Assembly (NCBI GenBank): GCA_010093485.1
Contig: MU001503.1
Location: 318,224-382,223, forward strand
DNA: 64,000 nt
Origin: Karstenula rhodostoma CBS 690.94
Taxonomy: Eukaryota > Ascomycota > Dothideomycetes > Pleosporales > Didymosphaeriaceae
Direction of reading: 5' to 3'
The number at the start of each line of letters is the position of its first letter. The stretch's first letter is position 1. Both the position numbers and the translations under genes were made by a program. The notes beneath the pieces were generated by a model. It saw only the letters and a list, made by a program, of their open reading frames with translations, was not told the DNA's origin and did no database searches. Shown in pieces: positions 55,459-64,000 of the stretch.

Positions 55459-56555
55459 ATGCCCCGAATACTATCCTTCGACGAACTGCCCGCATGGATG
55501 AAAAAGGACCCGCGCATCCGAAGAGGGTACAGAGAGGAGCTCCGCAACGTCTGGAACTGCTTTCTGTCGCTCTTCTACATCCACAATGAATTCGTCAACA
55601 TCTGGTCGCACCTACTACCGGCGCTCGTGTACGGGACAATTCTTGCGAAAGAAGCTCGCTTTGCTCTGGTAGACAGCAACAGCGACACTGGGCCGGAGAA
55701 AAAGTTGATTCGGTTCTACGTCGTCACCAGTTTCGCTCTAATGTCTCTTTCGGTACGTACTGTGTGATGGTCAGCCAACATCATTGACAAGAGACAGAGC
55801 ATATACCACATCTTCGGCGCCCATTCCGAGCGCGTAGCACGTCACGTTTTGAAGTTGGATTACCTTGGGATAATACTTAACGTATCTGCGACATGGCAAG
55901 TCTCCCATACAAACCTACTCGAATAGAAGACAAAGGGTCTTTTGTTTGACTGTTGAGCTATGAGCGAAGTGCCATTGCAGCACCCATCTGAGACATACGC
56001 TGACTTGTACCTCCGGGTTGGTAGTATAACAAGCTCGTGGTTTGGCTTTAGACATCACGCTCACGTCGCCAACATGTACATGAGCCTCACGTTGGGATTG
56101 TCCATCGCTATCGTGTTTCTATTGCTCAAGCCGAGTGCCGACGGTCCCAAAGCTGCGAAGTGGAGGTTAGAATACTCTCTACATTCGCCATCATCAACAC
56201 TAACCTGATACTACATAGGGCCCTGATCATCGCCGGACTGATGGCAACGGGCTACACGCCTCTGATGCACGCGTATCTGGCTGGTGGTATCGAGAGGCTG
56301 CAGCATTTCCCCTGGCAGGCTGCGGTAAAAATGCTCTCCGCCGATCTCGTTGGGGTGCTTTTCTACATTACCAGATTTCCTGAGAGTCGGTTTCCCGAGA
56401 CATTTGACATCTGGGTAAGTCTGTGCGCTGGTCTCATGCTGTGTTTCCGCTAAGAAGTGCGATAGGGTGCGAGCCATCAGATCTTCCACATCACGGTGGT
56501 TGTGGGGCGGGTCGTGTATCTTCGTGGCTTGAAGGAATTGGCCGGTCTTGCGTAA
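55459..56555 (+). CDS. PAQR/IZH (hemolysin III-related) seven-pass membrane protein
   Basis: Progestin/adipoQ receptor family protein; the yeast IZH members act in zinc and lipid homeostasis. Start MPRILSFDELPAWMKKDPRI. Family motifs: IRRGYREELRNVWNCFLSLF, YIHNEFVNIWSHLLPALVYG, SIYHIFGAHSERVARH, LDYLGIILNVSATC, and the last-helix zinc motif GASHQIFHITVVVG (H-x3-H). Introns: about 55754-55797; about 55894-56030 with donor GCAAGT and acceptor TTGGTAG (GC-AG type, provisional); about 56166-56218; about 56415-56464. It ends RGLKELAGLA. About 290 residues with several hydrophobic segments. Confidence 0.82.
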
Positions 56556-56772
56556 GGGACGCACTGTATCCGAAGCGCCGCCTACCGAGCTATCTTATAA
56601 AGATACTTCAGCGCCTCGATATAGTATCTGCGGGAGTAAGGGTGAAGTCACTGTTCTGGTCTGTGAGGACAGTCGTAATCACTTCTCAATAATCGAGCTC
56701 GTATATCTAGACCAAGTCGCTCATATGCCATATGCTGTGTTCAAACAATCCCGCACAGTAACCCCAGATCCG

Positions 56773-58466
56773 CTAATGGGCAATCTGGAGTCCTTTCAGG
56801 GACACGCTGGCCCTCACAGTCGCTCCGTTACCGACATCGAACGCATTCGCAACACCATCCGGCCCGTTGAGCACATCCGCAAAGGGGATGTCAACAGCAC
56901 CAGTTTCAGTCTCCTTGTTCAGCAGCGCAATCCTGAAACTTGCTCCGCTGTCCAACAGATCCCTTGTGACGGGGATGCGGAAAGCCTGGTCGAAGGAAGG
57001 ATTGAAGATGTCAGTGCCCGGAGTGTATGTCTTGACCGCAGTACGGAACTCCTTGGCACCCCAGGTCACCTTGACGCTGGGACGGAGCTCATCACGCTTC
57101 CCGTCCAGACCAAGTACACTGGCGACGAGTACGGTAGCCAGACCGCAGAACTGACCCTCTCCTTGACTGTCGGAGGTAGAGAGTGCCGAGGCATCGCTCA
57201 CGAGGTTGAAGAACTTGGCATGCACCGTTAGGTGAGCTCCGGTGGGTTCGCCCTTGTGCGAGAGAGCAATGTCCTTGCTTCCACCACCCAGCAAGATGTC
57301 TTTGATGGAGATGGAGCCCTCGCCTATGTCATCATCCGCGCCGACATCGTCATCGTCGACATCAAGGACGATGTTTTGGTCGAAATCCGAGACAAGGAAA
57401 TCGCGCGTTTCGTTCCATTCCGGGTCACGGTCGTTCTTCTTGGTCGTCGTGCGCCACACCTCCTCAGCACCCACGGTTACTTTGCAGTAGCAGTCAGGTA
57501 CATCCTTGACAATCTTGGCCAGAAGTCGTTTCGCGCCGCTCTTCTTCGGCCCTGCGATGCCGACAGCTCGTTCTATGGTCACGCGCACGACGCCAACGTG
57601 GGGTTGGTAGGTCTTGAACCAGTCACTGGAGTTGTCGAGTTTGACGAGGAAGCGATTGGGAAGAACGGCCATGCCGCCAATGATGCCGAGGATGGTTTGG
57701 CGGACAGTACCTGAGATGATTCCCAGATCGGCAATGTTTGCAGCGTCGGTGAAATCGAGATCGAGCTTCGGAGGGTTGATGAAAGCAACCTGTGCAGCGC
57801 CAATCTATCCCCACGTTAGCATATGGCGACCTTGCGGGAAAGAACCGCTTACGCAAGGGATCACGGTCGTCAAAGGAGCGAGGAGGACCGACAGTCTTCC
57901 CTTGAGGTGGATACGCTCGATGCCCTGTTGTCATGTAAGTAACGTGTAACACTGTATAGGAAGGCTAATATCCACAATCTTGGGGACCATGCTGCCGTCT
58001 AGCTCGATGTCGCTCTTGCTATCCCAAGTCACGTCCATCTCAAGCTGAATTCCTCCACCGGAGGTCTTGTGAGTGTCTACCTCTGAGAGATGCATCTATA
58101 CACGCGGGTACAAAGTCAGTCAAGTCAGAAAAGTGGGGCAAGATACGAGGTATCTATGTCTAAGACATAGCACCATCGTGCCGGGGCGTAACATACGGGA
58201 ACATCACCCAGATCGATCTTGACGAATTTCAAATTTTTCAGCGGGCCTGGGAGAGTAGAGGCTAGGATGGGCTCGACGATATCCTTCACCATCTTACAGC
58301 CAGCGATGTTGATGTTCGGCCATAGCTGAGCAACGAGATCGTTGAGAAATCCTGAACGCGTGTCAGTCGATATGATCAGGTAGTCAATTATCTGGTCAGC
58401 TGTACCAGCAGACTCTGTGCCGCCAGAAGCGTTCAGCGTCTGGGCGAGGGATCCCATGTTATCCAT
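56773..58466 (-). CDS. SMP and double-C2 domain protein (extended-synaptotagmin-like)
   Basis: Likely lipid-transfer or membrane-contact protein. Start MDNMGSLAQTLNASG at 58466. The SMP domain follows: FLNDLVAQLWPNINIAGCKM, LPGPLKNLKFVKIDLGDVP, then after the introner MHLSEVDTHKTSGGGIQLEM and INPPKLDLDFTDAANI. Two C2 domains: VGVVRVTIERAVGI with Asp-rich loops (DRDPEWNETRDF), and FCGLATVLVASVLGLDGKRD. Introns: near 58347-58396 (GTACAG to GTTCAG), 58096-58196 (introner, phase 0), about 57918-57974 and about 57805-57852. No N-terminal membrane hairpin as in yeast tricalbins. It ends SVSLKGLQIAH. About 465 residues. Confidence 0.8.
58096..58196 (-). mobile_element. Introner-like element, copy A
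   Basis: A 101-nt intron, sense GTATGTTACGCCCCGGCACG to TTGTACCCGCGTGTATAG, splitting the SMP domain between LGDVP and MHLSEV in phase 0. It is exactly the same length as copies B and C and aligns without gaps, but is more diverged, mainly in the 5' arm. It contains an internal hairpin CTATGTCTTAGACATAG shared in part with the other copies. Confidence 0.8.
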
Positions 58467-59385
58467 GGCTACTCTGAAATTGCCGGGTAGTTGCGAAGGA
58501 GGTAATAGATTGGTGGTTAGTAGGTGCCTCGCTAACGTCGGCGATGATAGCAAAGATCAGTCTGTTGTACTTGCTGATGATGTTGTGATCCGCAAGTTGA
58601 TCCGGGAAGAAAGAAGCTCGGAAGTTAGACGAGGAAGGTATTCAGCGGACAGTCGAGTTTTGTTAGTATCGGTGGCGAGGATTGTTCATGCGTGACCGCT
58701 CTGTGATAGCAGGTGGGGTAAGAAGATGAATCCGAAACCAGGAGAGGGATCGATCGCAAGGATGTGAATTGGGCCTAGGTACGCGGTGTGTGTGCACAGC
58801 AAACAAGAGAGAACGCGTTGTTTGCATGCATGACGTTCGACGGCTCCTCCCACGTCACTTGTTAGGAGGGTCAAACAGGATTAGGCAGCGTCATTGGCCA
58901 CTAACACCTGCTGCGGGGGCCAAGGCTGCCACTAGCGCGCGCGGAGCGGAGGTGATCGCTTAATGAGAATGTTGAGTGACAACATCTGCTTTCCAAAGAC
59001 ACACGTGCGCCTACAGGTTGATTGAATATGTCAACATTATGGGCTGCAGCAAGCGCAATGCATCAGCCTCACTCGTCCGACACCTCGTTCACATTCCCCG
59101 CAAGCAAGTCTAGTCAGTTAAGCTAAGACGAGACACGTCACTCGAGGCGGATACCAAGGCCGACGGTGATTTGGCTGCTTGCCCAGTCCAAGGAAAGGCG
59201 CACCGTGGAGCTTGTTCCTAAAATTCGCTACTGCATTGGCCGTACGGAATCCCTTTCCTTGAAATACCGCACCTTGTCCAAAGGCTCAGTACGTTGTGTC
59301 AACCTAGGCTAAGCCGTGCAGTATCCAAATACTTGATGCAGTGTGTATATAGAGAAGGGTGTTGGAGTTTCGTCCCACGATCCTG
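58467..59385. other. Intergenic, no gene recognised
   Basis: About 920 bp between the SMP-C2 gene (5' end) and the 3' end of the 2EXR/F-box-like gene. Small open frames only, none with features. Confidence 0.4.
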
Positions 59386-60159
59386 TCACGTGGACACCAA
59401 CCAGAATGCCGGCTGGGTTCTTCTCTGCATGAACCAGCTGAATCTTCTCTGCATGTCTACCTCATCTGCGCTCTCTAGCCACTCGCAATTCTCGTTCGCC
59501 ATCTCTTCGCTCATCTCTTTACTGGCTACACCAATAACGAGCTGCTTTAGGTCCTGTCGCTGGATGCCCATGCGTCTCAACATCAGATCCACTTCACCGG
59601 GCTTGACAATCTTATCGCGAACCCAGTCGGGCGGTCCTTCTGGAAACAACACAAAGCGCTTTATCCAGGGCAGGTAAGTATTGATAGGACCCGGTTCAAT
59701 AACATAGGTTGAAGATTCTGCTTCGTAAAGCTCGTCGGCCCAGGAGAAGAACTTAACAGGAGCGGCGCTAAACCAGGTATTCTCCCCGTACAGTATGGCT
59801 GCGGCTTCATCGTGGACTTGTTTGTTCGCTCGAAGAATTGCTGTATATGGTATTGTGCTTGCTTCGAACCTATGCACCCTTCGCATATGCACTATAAGAG
59901 GATGTGTGTTCAGCAGCAATTCCCGATAGATCAGGTTCCTTATCTCTCTCGGAAGCCCCAGGAATCGAGATGGGCGTGCAGGAGACCTGGGGACCGTTGC
60001 AACTGGCATGTAATTCTGAGAGGAGCGGGAGCGTGAGAGCCAGCGGCGCAATTTGTGGGCCAACTTGGGGCTTGATCCGGCTTCCATGGTGTAGCGTGTG
60101 TAGAAGTGGCCGTCAACCCCCCACATGCACAGTGGCGTGGCGCCAAACGAGTCACTCAA
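59386..60159 (-). CDS. 2EXR/F-box-like uncharacterised fungal protein
   Basis: A 257-residue protein of a family very abundant in Dothideomycetes and often annotated as F-box-like or 2EXR. The core is RFLGLPREIRNLIYRELLLN, followed at the usual distance by AILRANKQVHDEAAAILYGE then NTWFSAAP. The rest is a fungal-type helical region (DWVRDKIVKPGEVDLMLRRM; WLESADEVDMQRRFSWFMQR). No signal peptide or membrane segment. Biological role unknown; if an F-box, it would recruit substrates to an SCF ubiquitin ligase. Single exon. Confidence 0.75.
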   Translation of the reverse strand: MSDSFGATPLCMWGVDGHFYTRYTMEAGSSPKLAHKLRRWLSRSRSSQNYMPVATVPRSPARPSRFLGLPREIRNLIYRELLLNTHPLIVHMRRVHRFEASTIPYTAILRANKQVHDEAAAILYGENTWFSAAPVKFFSWADELYEAESSTYVIEPGPINTYLPWIKRFVLFPEGPPDWVRDKIVKPGEVDLMLRRMGIQRQDLKQLVIGVASKEMSEEMANENCEWLESADEVDMQRRFSWFMQRRTQPAFWLVST

Positions 60160-60644
60160 TATACGCCCTCAATGGCTTGATGAAAGTAGTAGTAGCGTCT
60201 TAGCAACGGTTCTCTGCAGACACAACTTGATGGGGGAGGGCGCGAGCAGTTCGAAATGTGGGGAGGTCACTCGGCTACAAAGCGCAGTCATCTCGAGCTA
60301 CGTCATCCATCCAGCCAATCATCGACATTTGGATTTAGCCGCGCTCGCACGTGATTTGAGTTTTCGAATACACAGCACAATACCTGTGCGTGGTCTGTTT
60401 AGCAATAATATCATCACAACGCCGCGTGCAGTCATAACATGTAGCTCGAGTCACCCAGGGATGTACTTGCGTTGTCTCGCAAAAAATGAATTGTCTTTTT
60501 CTCGGCGAAAGCACATCATCGCTTAGCGTCTTCAACCAACCAGACAACCGACGGCGACATCATACAAAATGCTTCTATGAAAGAAGGAAATTCCTATGCA
60601 CCTGGCCCGCTTCGTTCTGATCCCATCTACCACAGGCGCTCGCC
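60160..60644. promoter_or_regulatory. Divergent promoter region
   Basis: About 485 bp between the heads of the 2EXR/F-box-like gene (minus) and the amino acid permease (plus). No recognised operator or repeat. Confidence 0.35.
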
Positions 60645-62258
60645 ATGGAACACCACAAGTTCTCTAATGACTTTCCTGAAGAGGCACCGTCAACCAGCGG
60701 CAACCGCGACAATGATTTTCAGCGCATTGATCCAACATCCGGGGTGAAGCGCGGCCTCAAAACGCGACATCTCAGTATGATGGCCTTGGCTGGCATCATT
60801 GGACCTGGTCTTCTCGTTGGAGCCGGAGGCGCGTTGGCAAACGGCGGACCGGCATCTCTACTCATCGGCTTCGGCGTCATCGGCATCATCGCATTTTCAA
60901 TCATGCAGTCACTTGGCGAACTCACCACTCTGTATCCCACTGGAGGCGCATTCACGCAGCTGTCCGACCGCTTTGTCGACAAAGCGTTCGGTGTTGCGGT
61001 AGGCTGGAACTACTGGCTTATCTGGGGCTGCGTCCTCGCCAACGAATACAACGTGGTCTCCTCCATCCTTGTCTTCTGGTCCGACAAAGTCCCTCTATGG
61101 GGATACTTTCTCATATTTTGGTTCTTCTTCCTCGGCTTCCAGATGCTTGGTGTCGAAAGCTTTGGCGAAGCGGAATTCTGGCTTGCGCTGGTGAAGCTTG
61201 CAGGGCTCTGCGTGTATTTCATCTTTGGCATCATCTATGCAAGCGGGGGATTGATTGGACAGAAAGAGGCCTTAAGATTCAGATACTGGCACGACCCAGG
61301 GCCTTTTGTGTCTGGTTTCCGTGGCGTGGCTTCCGTCTTCGTTTTTTGCTCCACATTCTATGCAGGTGTGGAAAGCGTTGCCGTCGCTGCTACCGAGACG
61401 AAGAATCCGGCCGTCGCTGTGCCCCTGGCAATTCGACAGGTCTTTTGGCGCATCTTGTTCATCTACATGGGCTCCGCCTTCTTTTTCGGTCTCACATGCC
61501 CATCGAACGCTGAAGGCTTGGTCAGTGGTTCCAGTCGTGCGCTCAAGAGTCCCATGACGATAGCTATACAGAATGCAGGCTGGGAGGGCGGAGTGCATCT
61601 GGTCAACGCATTCATCTTCATTACTGTGTTATCAGCCGCCAACAGTTCTATCTACATCGGATCTCGCACGCTACTTTTCATGGCTCAGGATGGCAAAGCT
61701 CCGCGTTTCTTGGGCTACACAAACGGCCGTGGTGTGCCCGTTTATGCCATCATCCTCACTAATTTGTTTGGCGTCTTGAGCATGATGAATGTTTCTACGG
61801 GAGGAGGCAAGGCATACTCTTATATTGTCAATCTTTCAGGTGTTTCGACATTCCTCGTCTGGGGTGCTATCTCCTGGACGCACATTCGTTTCCGACAGGC
61901 CTGGTCAGCACAAGGTCGACTTCCGGATGAGCTACCATTCAAATCCTTGTGGTATCCCTGGAACGCGTACTTCGGCCTGTTCGCAAACATCTTCCTTGCC
62001 TTGGTGCAGGGATGGACGACTCTTAGTCCATTCGACGCCGGAACTTTCGTCGACGCCTACATCTTGCTACCACTGTTCTTCATTATATGGTTTGGATACA
62101 AATTTGTCTTCAAAACCAAGTTCCATGGGAAGTACGAAATCGACCTAGATGCAGGACGCAGAAAGGACCTCGACAGACGCGAATTACTCGATGAGCCGAG
62201 CGGAGAACAAAGGCAGGTTAAACTACCCATTTGGAAGAGGCTGTGGAGAGATATCTAA
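60645..62258 (+). CDS. Amino acid permease (YAT/APC family)
   Basis: Plasma membrane proton symporter for amino acids. The start of the first transmembrane helix has the family pattern: RGLKTRHLSMMALAGIIGPG followed by LLVGAGGALANGGPASLLIG. Other signature blocks: SLGELTTLYPTGGAFTQLSD, GVAVGWNYWLIWGCVLANEY, FCSTFYAGVESVAVAATETK and SAANSSIYIGSRTLLFMAQD. About 12 hydrophobic helices. The C-terminal tail is cytosolic (YEIDLDAGRRKDLDRRELLD). No introns, 537 residues, normal for the family. Specificity cannot be told from sequence alone. Confidence 0.93.
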   Translation: MEHHKFSNDFPEEAPSTSGNRDNDFQRIDPTSGVKRGLKTRHLSMMALAGIIGPGLLVGAGGALANGGPASLLIGFGVIGIIAFSIMQSLGELTTLYPTGGAFTQLSDRFVDKAFGVAVGWNYWLIWGCVLANEYNVVSSILVFWSDKVPLWGYFLIFWFFFLGFQMLGVESFGEAEFWLALVKLAGLCVYFIFGIIYASGGLIGQKEALRFRYWHDPGPFVSGFRGVASVFVFCSTFYAGVESVAVAATETKNPAVAVPLAIRQVFWRILFIYMGSAFFFGLTCPSNAEGLVSGSSRALKSPMTIAIQNAGWEGGVHLVNAFIFITVLSAANSSIYIGSRTLLFMAQDGKAPRFLGYTNGRGVPVYAIILTNLFGVLSMMNVSTGGGKAYSYIVNLSGVSTFLVWGAISWTHIRFRQAWSAQGRLPDELPFKSLWYPWNAYFGLFANIFLALVQGWTTLSPFDAGTFVDAYILLPLFFIIWFGYKFVFKTKFHGKYEIDLDAGRRKDLDRRELLDEPSGEQRQVKLPIWKRLWRDI

Positions 62259-63174
62259 GTGACACTCGTATGTGTGGTCGGCTATTCCGAACCGTTGCCC
62301 GAAAAGCTAGTTTATCAATGCCACGCAATGACATTCTTGTTATCAATACGTTTTCTGACAGAAACACATGGTCCGCCACTAAATAACTTTGCGGCTGTCC
62401 TTCGGTACTTTACACATTGGCATTGTCCGACTTCATCTCCACTACAAACAGCCAATCAGATTGTGCCGAAGTCATTCACCTTGGGTGGTCTGTTCTTGAT
62501 GGGGCCTAATCCCCTTCGGGAACATACTTGAGAAATACCGAAACGGCTAGCGTCTGCTAGTTGCAGAGTGCATAAATCAGTCGCCGATGTACACTATACC
62601 GTGGTATGCTTGCATCGCCGCGATTGATGTTAGCATGGGCTTCCCGATCGACTCGTTCGGTTCAATTGATGAGCAGACTTCTAGATGCAGTGGATGCATT
62701 CAATTAGGCCCCCTGCATGCGCGTTCTCCTGGCCCCAAACAGATGCCGGCTTGGCAGACATGCAGCAGAGCCTCTGTTCACACCAGGTACGGTTTAAGCA
62801 TGACATCGTAGGCCGCCTGAACGAACTTTCCGTTTTTGTATACAGAGATGCCATTTCGATACCTGTGTAATGTCAACGACATCCGGTGCTCTTTGCAAAT
62901 ATTCGAACATTTCTAAGTCGCACCAGGTAACGACCATGACGCGGCTGATTGTCTGCAGGTTCTCTACGTTGCGCTGCAAGCCACACACCAACTTATGCTG
63001 AACGCAAGGTGTGGATTGTGCGTCATGTCACACAGAGTTCCCAAATTACAACACCTAACACGTTGCTCCAGGGAAGGTGCGAATAAATGCAATCCTGCAA
63101 CCAATCCCAGCATTCCAAAGGTGCGGTAGAGCCTTCGAATCTTGCGTTACACGTTCTTTTCTGATCATTGTTAG
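62259..63174. other. Intergenic and possible missing first exon of the rhodopsin-domain gene
   Basis: About 900 bp. The next gene's first visible exon starts at 63175 after a TTAG acceptor, so an upstream exon with the start codon probably lies here, but I could not identify it. No other gene recognised. Confidence 0.35.
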
Positions 63175-64000
63175 ATTCTGTTGGCTACTCAAGTGCTGTA
63201 TGCACTGGCCCATTTCACGATCAAGTTTGCCTTTCTTGCATTTTACGTACATCTATCCCCGGGGCGCACGTTTCGCGTTCTGGTGTATGTTAGGGCGGCC
63301 CTGAATGCATCTGTGTTCATCACCAACGAGTGAGTTATCACATTCGCTTCGTACTCCAGTCCACCACGATCCACTGACCTACAACAGACTCCTTATCGTG
63401 CTGCGCTGTCAACCCCCAAAAGAAGTGTTCTCGCCAGGTTCCACACCAGACGCAAAGTGTATGTCACAGGCCGTAACATTTTGGTCACCCGTCGTATTTG
63501 TAGGCTCAAATCTTCCCTCTGCAAGCTGTCACCGAGCTAACAAAATTCGAAGAACATCATTGTCAATGTCTACATCCTCATTCTCCCAATACCCGTTATC
63601 TGGGGCCTTTGCATGCCTGCCAGACGCCGTCTCGCCGTCCTCGCCATCTTCAGCTCAGGCTTCAGCGCCATCCTAACATCGGCGTTCTGGGTCTTCGCCT
63701 GGGGCAAGATGCGCGCCCATCAGACTTCACCCGCGCTCGCGATCAACACCATCATCTCTTTTGTCGAGCTCTTCTTTGCCGTCGTGGCCATCAACATGCC
63801 GACGTTCAAACCGCTTTGGACACGCATGGTAGGCGACGTGTCGATTCGGCCGGCTGCATCGTATAAACTGCATGGCTGGTCACGCGAGAAAAGCACACCG
63901 AGGTCCAGAGCCACACCCGTGGAAAGCTCAATCGTTTCTCCTATCGGGAAGCCGGCGAGAGGTTCGAGGGGTGTCCTCGGCTCGGAGTCCGAAGAGGACC
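63175..64000 (+). CDS. Rhodopsin-domain (SAT4/PTH11-type) integral membrane protein, partial
   Basis: Fungal seven-pass membrane protein related to PTH11-type receptors. Three exons: 63175-63329 (LATQVLYALAHFTIKFAFLA, then RTFRVLVYVRAALNASVFIT), 63388-63499 (CQPPKEVFSPGSTPDAKCMS, VTFWSPVVF) and 63553-64000 (NIIVNVYILILPIPVIWGLC, then SGFSAILTSAFWVFAWGKMR). The order and the motifs CxPxxxxWxxxxPGxC and ILxLPxPxLWxLxM are diagnostic. Introns 63330-63387 and 63500-63552 preserve frame. The 5' exon is not identified and the 3' end is beyond the window. The ligand is unknown. Confidence 0.75.

Noticed and set aside
1..64000. CRISPR array, bacterial operons or prophage
   Set aside because: Intron-rich eukaryotic genes throughout; the repeats present are microsatellites, a minisatellite and MITEs, not spaced direct repeats.
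1..64000. tRNA or rRNA genes
   Set aside because: I scanned for box B-like GGTTCRANNCC motifs and found none with a matching box A and foldable arms; a tRNAscan run would be decisive.

Overview
The window is nuclear DNA of a filamentous ascomycete (Pezizomycotina), most likely a Dothideomycete. Reasons: gene-dense DNA (about 29 recognisable protein genes in 64 kb) on both strands, many short 45-150 nt GT-AG introns, fungal families such as a SAT4/PTH11-type rhodopsin-domain protein, an AA11 lytic polysaccharide monooxygenase, DUF1996, and a killer-toxin-like (subgroup C) chitinase, and near-identical introner-like introns, a phenomenon described chiefly in Dothideomycetes. All gene models were spliced by eye.

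Layout. 1-5 kb: a broken alcohol dehydrogenase relic, an intact seven-exon P450 and an unknown acidic protein. 5-11 kb: a flavin-reductase-like protein divergent from an alpha/beta hydrolase, and a 2H phosphoesterase divergent from poly(A) polymerase (PAP1). 11-17.4 kb: an RBR/IBR gene with in-frame stops, an ankyrin protein, a MITE and an Hsp70-like ATPase with a Pro/Gln-rich head. 18-22.5 kb: phosphatidylinositol synthase (PIS1) and the ribosome-biogenesis helicase DRS1. 23-28 kb: a very long killer-toxin-like GH18 chitinase. 28.7-34.4 kb: a second MITE copy, then three co-oriented genes (DUF3445 heme protein, P450, cupin), then an AT-rich TIR element. 34.5-37 kb: a ubiquitin C-terminal hydrolase and LEU2. 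38-41.4 kb: secreted AA11 LPMO and DUF1996 protein. 41.4-44.4 kb: gene-poor, with a small KGG-motif gene. 44.4-51.1 kb: membrane protein, dihydroorotate dehydrogenase, GH28 glycosidase, CHIP-like co-chaperone. 51.6-64 kb: an RS-rich protein, a C2H2 zinc-finger protein, a PAQR protein, an SMP/C2 protein, a 2EXR/F-box-like protein, an amino acid permease and the start of a rhodopsin-domain gene running off the edge.

The genes do not form one pathway. Housekeeping genes (PAP1, PIS1, DRS1, LEU2, DHODH, CHIP) are interleaved with secreted carbohydrate-active enzymes (chitinase, AA11, GH28, DUF1996) and oxidative genes, as expected for a plant- or litter-associated fungus.

The most interesting signal is a family of introns. 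Three unrelated genes (25.8, 44.7 and 58.1 kb, both strands) each carry a spliceosomal intron of exactly 101 nt that aligns end to end with the others and bears terminal inverted repeats just inside the splice sites. These look like recently inserted introner elements; one leaves a 17-nt micro-exon. A fourth, degenerate copy may sit in the GH28 gene.
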